Positions 22,176 through 33,956 of a DNA stretch of 64,000 nucleotides are shown here, one piece after another (the stretch's first letter is position 1; every line of letters begins with the position of its first letter). Source of the DNA: Ampullaceana balthica. Taxonomy: Eukaryota; Mollusca; Gastropoda; Lymnaeidae. The notes beneath the pieces are model-generated. The model made no database searches. It was not told where the DNA came from and saw only the letters and a list, made by a program, of their open reading frames with translations. The translations under genes and the position numbers were made by a program. The stretch lies in NCBI GenBank assembly GCA_944989445.1, contig CALYLW010001192.1, positions 172,501 through 236,500 of the forward strand, in the 5' to 3' direction.

Positions 22176-23160
22176 ATATACACAACAAAAATAGGTTTTA
22201 TAGCACGCACACTACAGCTATAGTCAACACCAGCTGAACGGAACAGCCATTATTCAAACAACGTACCGATGGGAAATTACCAACAAAGGAGACAGCAGAG
22301 AAGTAATGATACCAAAAGTTAACATCGCAAAGTGAGGTACATGTAATATAGATGTTATTGCATATGTAGGACAGACCATTAAGAAACACTAGACAGAACT
22401 AAATATGGGTCAGACTTACTCGTCTGTAACATAGAAGCAATAATACGTCACACTACTTGAGGACGAGACTCAATAATGGACCATTTATTACCAAGCAAAC
22501 TTAATTACCATAAAAATAATGAGATGGTAGTCAATAAAACAAATAAGCTTACAACCACTTCTGAGATGGATAGAAAACCACCCATTTAGAGCGAAACAAG
22601 TGGTTGCGACAATTTAATACAACGCAAGTTGTGGACGGTTTTAAAAACTAAAATATTAAAGAAATAGAACGTAGAGCTAAGGAGATATCTTTACGACTAA
22701 TTTAAAATATTACACCCAAATCAGGAGCACTCAATCAAAAAATACGATCTAATGGCCGAGATAACAACTATGTAAACATTTAATAACAGAAAAATTGAGA
22801 CACCTATTTTTTGGAATGCAACGGAAAGCAACCATAAAAAAAGACTAAATTCAGACTAACACTACTAATGAAAGTTGTAACAAAATGCGCTATAACTATA
22901 GTTAGACCGATCGCTTTAAGTACAATCGCGAAATTCTACAACACAAAACATCATGTCAACAACTAACGACTGATGGAAGAATATAGGCAGTACATTTGGC
23001 AGTGCAGGAGGAATGTACTATTGAACAAACACATGTATACGGAGCCTTGGATACACATTTTATTTAGAGAGAAAAATTTAAAAACTAATAGATAAAACAA
23101 AAAACAAACTATAATTAAACTTTGAAATAAAATGAATGAAAATAAACTAAATAGGGGTTA
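22176..23160. other. unassigned AT-rich region
   Basis: Translated plus-strand pieces such as ITIVRPIALSTIAKFYN look faintly protein-like, but stops are frequent and no family is recognised. It may be an old unidentified transposon. The minus-strand 63-codon frame at 22389-22198 is unsupported. Confidence 0.3.
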
Positions 23161-23179
23161 TGTAGGTACAGCTGTAAAA

Positions 23180-24075
23180 TGAATGTAATACAGTTGACTA
23201 GGTTGTGCTGCGGCGTCACTTTTTTTAGGGCACCTATGGCGTCGACCTTTTTCAAAAGCCCAACTAACGTAATATTAAACTTCCTGAAATGTACACGAGT
23301 ATTTTATAATAGGAGTTGTAGGGTACCTACGGCACCAACTTTTTATTTTAAACTGCACGTCCCGTCTGTCCTGTCCGTGACGCTACTAATTTTAGAAAGC
23401 AGCGCACAAAATTACTGGAAACAAAAAAGATTATGACTTTTAAGTCTGTATTTCTAATTTTAAAAAAAAAGCAGAGTGATGTCCCTTAGCTTAGGCGTGA
23501 GCCATACTTGAGGGTGTTAATATAATATACTAGGTTGTGCTGCGACGCCTTGGCGCCAATTTCTTTTAAAAGCCAAACTAACTTGTCCTTGTATGATAAG
23601 TACGTAATATTAAACTTCCTTAAATGTACACAAAGTATTTTATAATAGGAGTTGTAGGGCGCCGTAAATAGGGGCGCCCACTTTTTTTTGGTCAAAAGCC
23701 CAAGTAACTTATCGTTGTATGATAGATACGAAATATTCTTGAAATGTACACTAATTATGTATATAATATTTTTTTACATTGCTAATTGCACAACGATTTT
23801 TAAAACTGCATGTCCCGTCTGTCCTGTCCATGATGCTACTAATTTTAGAAAGCAGCGCACCAAATTACTGCACCAAAAAATAACTCTGAGTGAGTCAGTC
23901 TGCACAGTTTACAACACAAATACTGACGTCAAAGGTTCGTGCGTTGTTTGGTTAATGTTAATCTGGAAACCAAAATGATTATGATTTTTAAGCCTATTTT
24001 TTCATTTTTTTTAAGGAGAGTGATGTCCCTTAGCGTTAGGTCACTTAATTGAGGGTGTTTATATAATATTTTAGG
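23180..24075 (+). repeat. imperfect direct repeat, two or more units
   Basis: Blocks from 23195-23520 recur in 23525-24070: AGGTTGTGCTGCG, AAACTTCCTNAAATGTACAC, TTTTATAATAGGAGTTGTAGG, CCCGTCTGTCCTGTCC, GCTACTAATTTTAGAAAGCAGCGCAC, GATTATGA...TTTTTAAG and AGTGATGTCCCTTAGC. The second unit is longer. The short plus-strand frames here lie entirely within repeated blocks. Confidence 0.6.
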
Positions 24076-24175
24076 TATGCATAAAATGTACAGGCATAAA
24101 TATCTCCAGACAGTTCTACACACTGAAATTCGGTCTTTTCCTTTCAGAGTAGATTCAGAGGAATCCAGAAGGCAG

Positions 24176-24251
24176 TCAGCAATCTACTGGAGCACGGGAC
24201 AGCAATCTACTGGAGCACGGGACAGCAATCTACTGGAGCACGGGACAGCAA
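24176..24251. repeat. 23-bp tandem repeat, just over 3 copies
   Basis: The unit CAGCAATCTACTGGAGCACGGGA is repeated three times without change plus a partial fourth. It is a short, recent-looking minisatellite. Confidence 0.9.
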
Positions 24252-24259
24252 TCATCCAC

Positions 24260-25578
24260 GCTGTATTTTTTCGAAAAATGCCACTTAAAGTCCCTCTTAT
24301 TCCCATATCTTACTGCATGGGAAGTATTGCTAATATCACCATACACTATTAACTGTGTATTTTTTTCTCATGGTCACCAACATTGTTTATCGAATCATTC
24401 AATTTTTTAAAAAAAATAGATTAAAATAAAAATGTATCGGGTGGGGAGACAATTAAAGAAAATCAAATTTAAAAGAAATATTTTAAAATAAATTCTTTCA
24501 AATGTATATTTGCAAAGAAATGTAAATAGGCGATGTGTCAAATAAAGAGCGTTAGCGGGAAACAATTATCGAAGCTTTAGGTTTCCGCTTTAATTTGTTG
24601 TTAAAAATAATTATAAGTTACCTGCTAGAAAAAAATATTGGCCGTCCTAGGTGTTATAATATGTTATATTTATCTAATTACATTATCGTCATATAAAAAT
24701 TCTGACTACACATCACGTTATTATTTTCTACAATTTTTTAAATGTGTTTACGTCCCAAGATCAAAATCATTATCGCCAGGGTTTATGGGTTTTTTCCAAA
24801 GCTAACTTTAGGTCCTTATCTAAGGTGGGTGAATATATGGGCACCTTAGGTATCCAGAAGTGTGTCCCAGTCTGCATCAGGAATCGAACTCGGGGCTATC
24901 GGATCACTAGTCAAACATGTGTGACAGTTTTATATGTTTCATTGAAAACAAATAAGTGGCGATAGGCTGGCGTGTATATAACAAAGCGTTTATTGTACAT
25001 ATACGGATTGTTTTCTTACACATGAGGCGAAACTGAAGGTCTTTTTTTTTCATATTAAAAACATTTAGTATTTTAAATGTATGAGAGCAAATTTTCCCGT
25101 CCCCAGGGGAATTATAGATAGTGATGCCAGTCTATATAAGTTCGGCGTTATCATTCAACTCCCGCGATCTACGATGTATTGTATTGTATTGTCTGGCTAC
25201 CTTCCGTCCTCGTGAGACGATGGCGTGTACTCCTGCTCCTCTGCCCCCCTCCCCTTTCTCCTGGCCCTTCTCTCTTCACTCAAAGCTATGAGGGATGCTT
25301 CTGCGACATGAATGCCCCCCCCCAAAAAAAAATCACTTTTGCCCGCCAGGAGGTGCGCTCCTCAGCAATGGTCTCCCTCGTTTTATGGTTTATCTGTGCC
25401 AATGACAAGTCTTTCTTGCAGACGTCCTTAAAGCGCAAGCAGGGTTAACCTCTTTTTCTCATACCAGTTGCCAGCTCACCATAAGGCAAGGCTCTAGGAT
25501 ATACGTTGTATAGTCCCTTATAAACATTAGCTAGGAAAAAACCACATAACATATTGACAAAATCTTCTATAAAACAAG
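24260..25578. other. non-coding stretch
   Basis: No gene is recognised. The open frames at 24744-24965 and 25179-25448 have no recognisable domain, and a CCCC/AAAA-rich low-complexity patch lies near 25315-25330. Confidence 0.35.
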
Positions 25579-25586
25579 CTTTGAAC

Positions 25587-25813
25587 CAGAGCCGTCTTTA
25601 CACCATTTTGGTCCCCCGGGCAAAGAAACAGTGTTTGACCCCCGGACAAAGAAATAGTGTTGGGCCCCTGGGCAAAGAAATAGTGAGCCCCCCTCCCGCG
25701 GGAATAAAAAATAAATATACATAATATATATAGATAGACATATTCCCATGGGGCCCCTATACTCGTGGGCCCCGGGAAAATTCCGAACGGGCCTATGCAT
25801 TAAGGCGGCCCTG
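25587..25813. mobile_element. hAT-type MITE (CAGAGCCGTC...GGCGGCCCTG)
   Basis: The 227-bp element has terminal inverted repeats CAGAGCCGTCTTTACACC and the reverse of GCATTAAGGCGGCCCTG. Imperfect 8-bp direct flanks, ctttgaac and ttttgagc, agree with hAT target duplication. Inside, a CCCCCGGGCAAAGAAACAGTGTT unit of about 32 bp is repeated two to three times (25610-25690). The minus-strand 119-codon frame crossing it is not a gene. Confidence 0.8.
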
Positions 25814-26002
25814 TTTTGAGCCACATATGTTACACATAGTCTTGTACTTAAGATTAGTGATAATATCGATAAAAGGAGCGCTGAACCCTTATCTAAAGAT
25901 ATATTTACCAGTACGCAGATGTTCAAAAGGGATGAAAGTGATCCATCACTCGTTGTTCAATAGGATTTGCGTGCTAATTCAAATGTCAAATATTACACAA
26001 CC

Positions 26003-26100
26003 AAACTTTCTTTTTAAATCCCTTATATTAACTTTGAAATCTTGTCTGTCGTCATCTCATGATCTCTCTCTTGGTCGGGCGGGCGGGAAAAAAATGAACA
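26003..26100 (+). repeat. AAATCC-family 5' end fragment
   Basis: TTTTTAAATCCCTTATATTAACTTTG is followed by CTTGTCTGTCGTCATCTC and a GGGCGGGCGGGAAAAA block, the usual start of this family. It then runs directly into a foldback. Confidence 0.6.
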
Positions 26101-26102
26101 AA

Positions 26103-26405
26103 AAAAACTTTAAAAGATGTGGCCCGGCTGCAGTGAGGAATGTAGAATCTCGCATGAAAAAGCAGAACATATTTTTTTTTGTCACAAACTACGTAGTCAC
26201 ACAGGGGGACTCAGAAATCTAAGTTTTATTGATATGTATTGTCATCGATTGTGGGATTTAATGTGAGATATAAAATTTCATCAACTAAAACAAAATTTCC
26301 CCTGTGTGACTACTTAGTTTGTGACTAAAAACATCAACCATTTTCTGCTCTTTCATGCGAGATTCTACAATCCTCACTGCAGCGGGGCCTCATCTTTCTA
26401 AAAAC
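26103..26405. repeat. foldback: ~105-bp inverted arms
   Basis: The left arm 26103-26213 and right arm 26299-26405 are reverse complements with about 85-90 percent apparent identity. Shared blocks include CTGCAGTGAGGA, TGTAGAATCTCGCATGAAA, GTCACAAACTA and GTAGTCACACAGGGG. The 85-bp spacer is AT-rich. The open frame at 25827-26222 covering the left arm is not supported. Confidence 0.85.
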
Positions 26406-26504
26406 GTTTTTATTTTGTTGTTTGTTAATTTTATATTCTAATTTTACGCGTTAACAAAAGATTTGTCGAACTTAATTTCATTCATGAAAAATTAAAACAG
26501 CCCC

Positions 26505-27332
26505 GTAAAAAAAAGTGTTTGACTACAAATCACTTATATATAAGGCATAACTAAAAGGTAGTTATCATGCTTAAACGCGACAAACATTTACAGACTGAGG
26601 TTGCCTTAAATGCCCTTTGTTGTAAAACGTAGGGGGCAGGGAAATGTTTTGGTCACGGATGGCTGAACTTAACTCTGCATGACGCGTAAAATGTCAACAA
26701 AAGCTGGCCGCTACATATTAGAGATAAACTAAAAATGCATTAATTCAATTACGATACATTCGATCGATCTGCAATATTTATAGCTGTATCCTCTCTAAAA
26801 GCCAAAGCTACTGTGAAAGTTTCAGCTCTCTATCAAGTCATAAAACGTGTTTTAGAGCGTTTTATAACAATTGAGGACAGATCCGGAAGCTTTGAATCGT
26901 GACGCGTTGAAGATATATACAGATCCGGAATCCTGCATGATATGGGCCTCAAAAAATAAAATAAAACACTTCCCGTGATGCTATCGAGCTGAAATTTTTG
27001 ACATGGACTTGTGTCACCTAGCTTTGCAAAATATCAAGATTTCAGATCGATCGAATATACCGTAATTAAATTAATGCATTTTAGTTTATCTCTATATAAT
27101 TTAGTGTAGCCGTCTGCTTTTTGTTCACCGCCACGTGATGGGGTTAAGTCCAGCAATTGATGACCACAACTACCCCGCGACCTGATTTTTTACAGCAAGA
27201 GGAGATCAGTCGGTTTCAGTCTGTAAATGTTTGTCGCCCGTTGCATATTATATTGAACCAATCAATACTTTTAATTATGTCTCATATATAAGGGATTTAT
27301 AGTCACAAACTTTGTTTTTACGGGGTAGTTTA
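26505..27332. mobile_element. palindromic long-TIR AAATCC-family element
   Basis: The left end CCGTAAAAAAAAGTGTTTGACTAC...CGACAAACATTTACAGACTGA is matched in reverse by the right end TCAGTCTGTAAATGTTTGTCGCC...AGTCACAAACTTTGTTTTTACGG. The arms are about 100 bp. A second, inner inverted pair is AACTAAAAATGCATTAATTCAATTACGATACATTCGATCG against its counterpart at about 27040-27085. There is no coding capacity. The element is built like two family members joined head to head. Confidence 0.75.
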
Positions 27333-27765
27333 ATTAAATTAACTTCAAAATCTTGTCTCTCTCTCTCTCTCTCACTCTCTCTCTGTCGTTTGTCATCGGG
27401 CGGGCGGAAAAACAAAAGTAAAAAATGACACATTTCCCATCATGCTATCGAGCTGAAAGTGTGCACATAGACTAGTGTTGCCTAACAATGCAATATATCA
27501 AAATTTCAGATCGATCGAATATACCGTAATTAAAATAATGCATTTTTAGTTTATCTCTATGTAATTCTATATAGCCGTCATCTATTGTTGACATCTACGT
27601 GTCACTGGAGTTCACTCCAGCCATAGATAAAACTTCCCCGTGTTTTACAGCAAGGTGAGTTATGACACATTCGGCCTGTAAATATTTTTTGCGCAGTGAA
27701 CATAATCAATACTTTTAGTTTTGTCTCATATACAAGGGATTTATTGTCAACAACTTTTTTTTAAC
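27333..27765 (+). mobile_element. AAATCC-family element
   Basis: It has TTAACTTCAAAATCTTGTC followed by a (TC)n run (27355-27382), a GGGCGGGCGGAAAAA block, CTATCGAGCTGAAAGTGTGCACA, TTTCAGATCGATCGAATATACCGTAATTAAA, and the 3' end CTCATATACAAGGGATTTATTGTCAA. It abuts the palindromic element to its left. Confidence 0.65.
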
Positions 27766-27769
27766 GGGG

Positions 27770-27990
27770 CTGTTTAATTTACCTTTGTTTTTCAGTGGGC
27801 GGGACCACGACAGACTGAGAGACAGAGAGAGAGAGATAAGACGGTCAAGTTAATAAAAGGGGTTTAAAAATGACCCGTTTTCCGTTATCCTTTCGCGCTA
27901 AAATTTTGCAAATATACTTCTAATTATATGTCTTATATATACGTGATTTATAGTAAAAAAAACCTTTGTTTTTACGTTTAGATAGGTTTT
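27770..27990. repeat. AAATCC-family pieces, mixed orientation
   Basis: The reverse start of the family (GACAGACTGAGAGACAGAGAGAG...AAGTTAATAAAAGGGGTTTAAA) is followed by a forward GACCCGTTTTCCGTTATCC...GTGATTTATAGTAAAAA end. The internal part is deleted. Confidence 0.55.
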
Positions 27991-30900
27991 CTTAAGCATA
28001 GTTACTTGTTTATAATGTTTTTCGGCCGGTGCTCGTCATTATTTTAGCCATTTTGTGAGATGTTAAAACGTTTGGTGACCACTGTTCAAGATAATACTTG
28101 TTAGCAAATAGATGTTTGGCATATCCTGAGGAAACACTTTACTTGTTTGTAAATACACTATTTTTGACAACAATGTAAGACATGTAGATTCCAATCAAAG
28201 TCATTCATCTGTTATTTTTGTAATTCTTTAAATGATGGACACAATTTTTTAATTGCAAAACAGCAAAAACAGTAAAAAAAACATGTCTAAAGATTACCCA
28301 AATTTGTGAAACCAAACAAAATAATACTTGCATGGGGTTTACACTCTCTAAACAGGTGAGGATGTAAGCATCGTGACAGTAGGTACTGTAGAACTGACGA
28401 AAAATTGCGTTTTTTTTTCGCCCATTGAAACTAAAAATTAGCAACATTTCACTCACCAATATTTTATAATAAAAAAGAGATGTTATACAAATTAAAGTTG
28501 TACAAATGAAAAGTGTATTTTAAGCCATTTAATTATATGTTATTTTCTTTGATGTTGACCTAATTTAAAATATTAAATTTTTCGCTGGAAAACCATCACC
28601 ATAACGATTTTTGAGCAGGAGCCGAGTTATGTTTTTTTACCCTCTTCTATTCAACGCCTTTGCATTAGCGCAAGATACATACAATTGCGTTAAAAAGTAA
28701 AGTATCGTATGCGAAATTGGACAATCTTTATTTTCGTATAAAACAACATTATAGAATATTATTTAAAATTTTTAAAAATAATGATGCCAGAAAAAGTTCG
28801 TATAATTATACGTTTTTGACATAATTGGACCTGTTGGTTAATATTTTTGAAAGGATTGTCCATTTTCCTATTCATATACGGAAACAACTTTCATTTGTTT
28901 TTATTTCGAATGTCGGCAAAACGAAATAAATAAACCTATATTTACGTTTCCAAGAACGTTTCGCCGGTGCGATGAAATGGCCGAGTCTATAATGCTAGAG
29001 CTCCAGCAGGGAGAAGCAAATTGACATGTGTCGATCTCAAGGGCTTATTTGGTAAGTAATTTTATTAAAATAAAACATAACATATCTATCATTTGAAATA
29101 TCATTTTAATTAGTATTTATTGGCAAATGAGTAGTGTTCTCTAGTTAGTTTTACGATTCATTGTACAGTAACGTTCACTTTTTAGGTTCGTAACTAACGT
29201 AAACCACCACTCCTACTTTGAAGTGAAATCTATTTTTATTCTGACTGTTGATATAAAACTGATGTATTTCCCCTGAAATATATTAGTTTTATGAGTAATA
29301 GATAATATATTTCATAGTAATAAAATGATATTATAAATCCCAAATTGTGATTTATATTTAAATGTCACGTCATCATAACTTTGGTTGCCAATGTAAACAA
29401 TGATTAAGAAAAAATCAATAAGTTAATAAGTTAGGGATGTTTTTGTTTCAATTATAAATCAATTATGAAGAAATATAAGAATTTCAGCGTAAAGTTAGAA
29501 TAATTTATATAATATATAATGTATGTACTGGGAAATATGTGTTCAATTTTTTTAGATGATGTTGAACAATATAGTGCACTTGAGAGGACTTTTTTGGCCT
29601 GTTGGAAGGAAAGAAGACCATCACTGCCCACTCTTGTTATTACCAAACAAACTACTACTGCAACTCTATGTTTTAAAAGAAGAAAATAACAAGTCATGGG
29701 ATTAGTTATCTTTAAAACTAATACTGTTGTTATTAATTATTTTAATGACTTTATTATAATTAATATGTTTCTTTTAAAATGTGTTGTTCTTTAGTCCTAG
29801 TAATTTTGAAAATTTAAAATTAAACTCTGATAAATTTTCATTTTCAGCTTGAAACCTGGAGCTCACTGATAAAACAAGGGCGCAGCTTTACAAATCGGAG
29901 TCAAGTGGAAAAAGGTTTTGACACTTTGAATTTAATTTCATCAGTGGACTATGTACATTTATTGGATTAATACATGTATATCACATATATATTTCGTGGA
30001 TAAAGAATTGGATTTTGATTTAATAAGTCCTACCTTATCATTTGGAAATAACAGAAATTCTGGGCTCGCCACCTAAGGTACATGTGAGGCTGGTGCTTGA
30101 AGACAGGTACCAAATAAGTTTATTATTGAGTTTTATGTTGATCTTTTGCAGAGACTTATAAATAGCTTTGCTTATTATATGACTGTGTCTAAAGGTATGT
30201 CAAGTTAAATATTTTATTAGTAAGCTGACTATTAAGCACATATATTCTGTATACTAATAATTAATAACTATTTTTTAAATGTTGGGATTAGAATACAAAT
30301 GTGTAATTATTTACTTTTGATATTAATACTACTTTTCTGCACTTAAGTTCATATGAACCATTGAGCATATCCAAACTCACTTGTATTTTAAATGTATATA
30401 GAATTTGATATTTGAATAGTTATAAGCAATGGTTAGTCATTATTTTAATGCAATTGTTATAACTTTAGGCATATGTGTTATTTGTTTATACATTTTTGAA
30501 AATAACTAAATTTTAACTTTTTGAGAACCCTTGCATTTTTCTAACCGTGCAATTATTTTGATTATTGAAGTTGTGGGTAAACACTTTATTTATGTTTATA
30601 GATCTTTAGTTACCCTACATTTTGATATAATTATCTTGTATCCTGAATCATTATCTTATTTTGTATGTTTTTTGAAAAGTTGTTAATTTTAAGATTTTTA
30701 CCATCCTTTTATTTTTCTCCAAAAATGATGCAAATCCATTTTCAGGTAAATAAATTTTTAGGATTCAATTATTTTGCACCTCTGAAAAAAATTGAGTTTG
30801 TTCTCCATATACTTTTGGTTGAAATGAGAGTAAGTAAGTGGTTGTAAGTAAAATAATTTAACAGATATTGTCTTTAAAAAACAGCACTTTTTAAGGAAGA

Positions 30901-31420
30901 AAAAAAACACGAACAAACCTGAACTTCAAATGTCCATAACTTTCTTATTTATGAAGATATATGAACAAACTTGGTGTCCTCGGTCTTAGAAATACTATTA
31001 ATTTAAAATATTTTCATCTAGAAAAGCTGTGGGACCATTTTGAAATTTCTGTTTGTGATACAAAGTGACAGGAAATCTGCAGCAATAAGAGCTAATTCAT
31101 ATAGCCGAATATAACGGGTGTGGAATGACCATACCCTCTTTACAGAAACAAATGTGATATCCCACTTACTAATGAGACAGACTTCGTTAGGGGAAATATG
31201 CAGCGTATTACTTAGTAAACGTCACTTATCATATCCATGTCCATGAATATTTGACTAATTTTTGTATGCCATTGATAATAGTTTAGCGTTAACATGCTTA
31301 CACTTACTTAAAATATTTAGGAATATCGTATCGTAAAACACACAAACGTAATGACGTCACTTGATGTTTTAATTGTATACTGTGTTTAATTGAAATTTAT
31401 CGATTGTGTACATTTATTTA
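27991..31420. other. intergenic DNA between the divergent GT14 genes
   Basis: This 3.4-kb stretch is largely free of recognisable transposons and coding signal. Two patches resemble spliced non-coding exons: CCGAGTCTATAATG...TTATTTG|GTAAGTAA with a consensus donor at about 29050, and TTTTCAG|CTTGAAACC...GTGGAAAAAG|GTTTTG at about 29850-29915. They could be upstream exons of a gene further right, but nothing proves it. The short frames at 28205-28459, 29452-29697 and 30665-30847 lack family features. Confidence 0.3.
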
Positions 31421-31423
31421 CAG

Positions 31424-31839
31424 CGGTACTGAAACCAACGACTAGACGCACTACTTAATAGGAACAAAAAATATTTTCCACAACTTGGCAAAAGACGACA
31501 TAACCTCATAAACTTCCGAAAAACATAACGGTACGCATCATTATGAAACATATACAAGCGTGAACTTGTATCCGCCAAAGTCTAGTAGGCACATGCAGTA
31601 CGAGTGCAGCGAAGCCTATCGCATTCCGCATAAAACGGCTGGAAAAAAAGTTTCTCCGAAACATAATCATAAACATTCAGTAATCTTGTCGTTGATGTAA
31701 AGCGTCGAGCGTTGTAAGTGTCTATGTGATGATGTCTATCACTAATTTTTTTCACCCCCACACGGGTACGCCTCTTAGAAATGTCATGGTCAATGAACTG
31801 ATCTTCAAGGCTGAACACGAGTTCATGGATGAGTGAGTA
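31424..31839 (-). pseudogene. unidentified reading frame with one in-frame stop
   Basis: From a stop at about 31842 the minus strand is open for 86 codons (…HELVFSLEDQFIDHDISKRR, RTRVGVKKISDRHHHIDTYN, ending RCTRTACAY), then meets one TAG at 31584-31582. It continues open in the same frame for some 55 codons to a stop near 31424 (…RLYMFHNDAYRYVFRKFMRL). The mixture of charged, aromatic and Cys residues is less AT-biased than chance frames nearby. No domain is recognised and no start is obvious. It may be a pseudogene, an old transposon piece or chance. Confidence 0.3.
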
Positions 31840-31904
31840 CGCTTAGCAATTATAGACAAACGACGACGGTGTGTGTGTGTGTATGTATAACATATCAAAA
31901 CTTT

Positions 31905-32185
31905 GTGTTATCTTATCTTGTCTTATCTTATATTATCTATACATACACTCCTTCTATGCAAAAGATAATTCCGTCCACAGACCATGACGGATGATCTGTT
32001 GGCAAGTGATGCAGCGTTCACAGACCACGGCTATAAGGGTTCCACGCATTACCCAGCCGCCTAACTAGTGTGAGGTACCCATTCGGAGCTGGGTGACTAA
32101 GGGACGCCCTAGGCCCCGGCAACAAATCCTTGCCTTCATATGGATTCGAACCCGTGACCATCGGTACTGACCGTGTAGTCGGACA
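31905..32185 (-). mobile_element. tRNA-derived SINE, minus copy
   Basis: On the minus strand it has a tRNA-like head with a good B box, GGTTCGAATCC (32152-32142), and a poorer A box. A middle domain follows with CACCCAGCTCCGAATGGGTACCTCAC and GGCGGCTGGGTAATGCGTGGAACCC, then a tail GGACGGAATTATCTTTTGCATAGAAGGAGTG and a (GATAA)n-like tract. The tail matches the 3' end of the CR1/L2-like LINE at 6099-9826. The same SINE lies at 43760-44039. Overlapping minus-strand frames at 32018-32316 are SINE sequence, not genes. Confidence 0.85.
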
Positions 32186-32329
32186 ATAGAAGCAGCAGTC
32201 GATTGGGTGCATAAGGGCAACTGAAACAATATGACAATAAGTTCCACACATCCCGATACTATTTTAGAAAGGAGCTTGAAGCTACATGTGCCTGTTAGGC
32301 TTAGACATCTTCTCACTTATCAGAAAACA

Positions 32330-32429
32330 TATATATAATCAAATCTGTATAAAAATGGATTTTGTCGTTAAAACAACTTGTGTGCTAATATTAATAAATC
32401 AAACCGGTATATAAATATGTACTATATAC

Positions 32430-32470
<41 letters not shown>

Positions 32471-33950
32471 CGAAGTAATAAATATTAAAATTTAAACAAA
32501 ATATTTTTGCTAAAAAATTAGAATTTTCATGTTCTTCATTTACATATTTTAATTAATTAATTTTTATTTATTTTGAAACACGGTAAACAATTTTCAATGA
32601 AATCATTGTCTGGACAGACAAGGTAAAAAAAAACTTATTTAAAAAAAATATATTGATTTATTTTAATCCCATTCAATTTTTTTATGTTGGTATATTCATT
32701 ATCATTTATATTACCTGAGGTATTATAAGAAGTAATATAGTAATAATGTTTAATTTTTCATTTCGAAAGTCATTCAGGCGCAATGTTCCCTTTAAGGCTC
32801 GTTTCTATGTGTACAAAATAACAAACTCGTGTGGAAATTTGTACATCATAATTTTTTTTAATATATTTAGTATGTATTTATTTATTTTTGAAATATACTC
32901 TAGAAATTGAGGCGTAGTAAAATGAAGCTAAAATATAACTAATTTAAGGTAAGAAAGATGACGCACTTAGAGGAAGAATGAAAAATAAAACAAATTAAGG
33001 GAAAAGACTTTGGATGAATAAAGGCAACGAATGTTGTTTTCAAATGGTTAAAAGTACACCGAAAACAACACTTGACACCGTTAGAGAAAATACCTTGTTG
33101 AGTTAGGACAAACTTTTGTCCACATCCGTGTCGGGTGGCTTGCTAGATACTGATACGGTGAAACTATACTTCAACTGCGTGTTTTTAAAAAAAGGTTTGG
33201 AACACATCAATCACGTGCCTTGTTAAAATAACTGTTTTAATTGCAACGAAAGTACGGTATATTTTTGTTGTTAGACTTTTGCTATCCCCGTACGTTCTTT
33301 TCTTTTCCAATTATACATATTTTATTATTTTTTTCATTAATTATATTTTTATAGCTAGTATATTGAGATTGTTTTACTTTTATAAATTTTATTTAAGATT
33401 AAGCATCAATAACTTCTTTCTTCCCTACAGCTATGGGCACGCAGTGTGTGTTTGAAACTACCGTTATATCATTAATTCCATTAAATAAGTAACAAAGTAA
33501 AAACATTTGGCACGGTATTACAATAAAAATGAAATTATGCGTATTGTGCTTCAATCAATGTCCTATTGTTCGAACTAAACTCTTCAAGTTTACACCCTCT
33601 ATGATTCTACCTGCGGATGTATTTACCAGATACGGTAATGTAATGATTAAAAGCTACCAACCTTGTTGACAAACAAAATCGCATGGCCTATGATCAAAAT
33701 TGAAAACTCCACCCACTTATTTCTTGTTGTATACATTTCATTAAACTCTAATATAAAATTAATAAGTTCGCCAACCCCTGCATTAAAGAAAGACAGAAGG
33801 ATTAATTTCTGAAGAATAACACATATTTTCACTGGGAGGACACCATAAAATCTATGCATATTAAAACTTAGAAAACGATGTGTAATGGTTAACAGTTTAA
33901 AAAATGTTGGCCGTTAATGATATAACTGGATTTAGTAGATAATATCAACG
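32330..33950. other. AT-rich non-coding stretch
   Basis: It contains a (TA)n tract at 32437-32469 and no recognisable gene. The minus-strand 70-codon frame at 33859-33647 (ending KWVEFSILIIGHAILFVNKV) is hydrophobic and of unknown meaning. Confidence 0.4.
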
Positions 33951-33956
33951 GCATCA

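Noticed and set aside
33647..33859. 70-codon minus frame with hydrophobic C-terminus
   Set aside because: No upstream or downstream continuation and no recognisable family; too little to call a gene.
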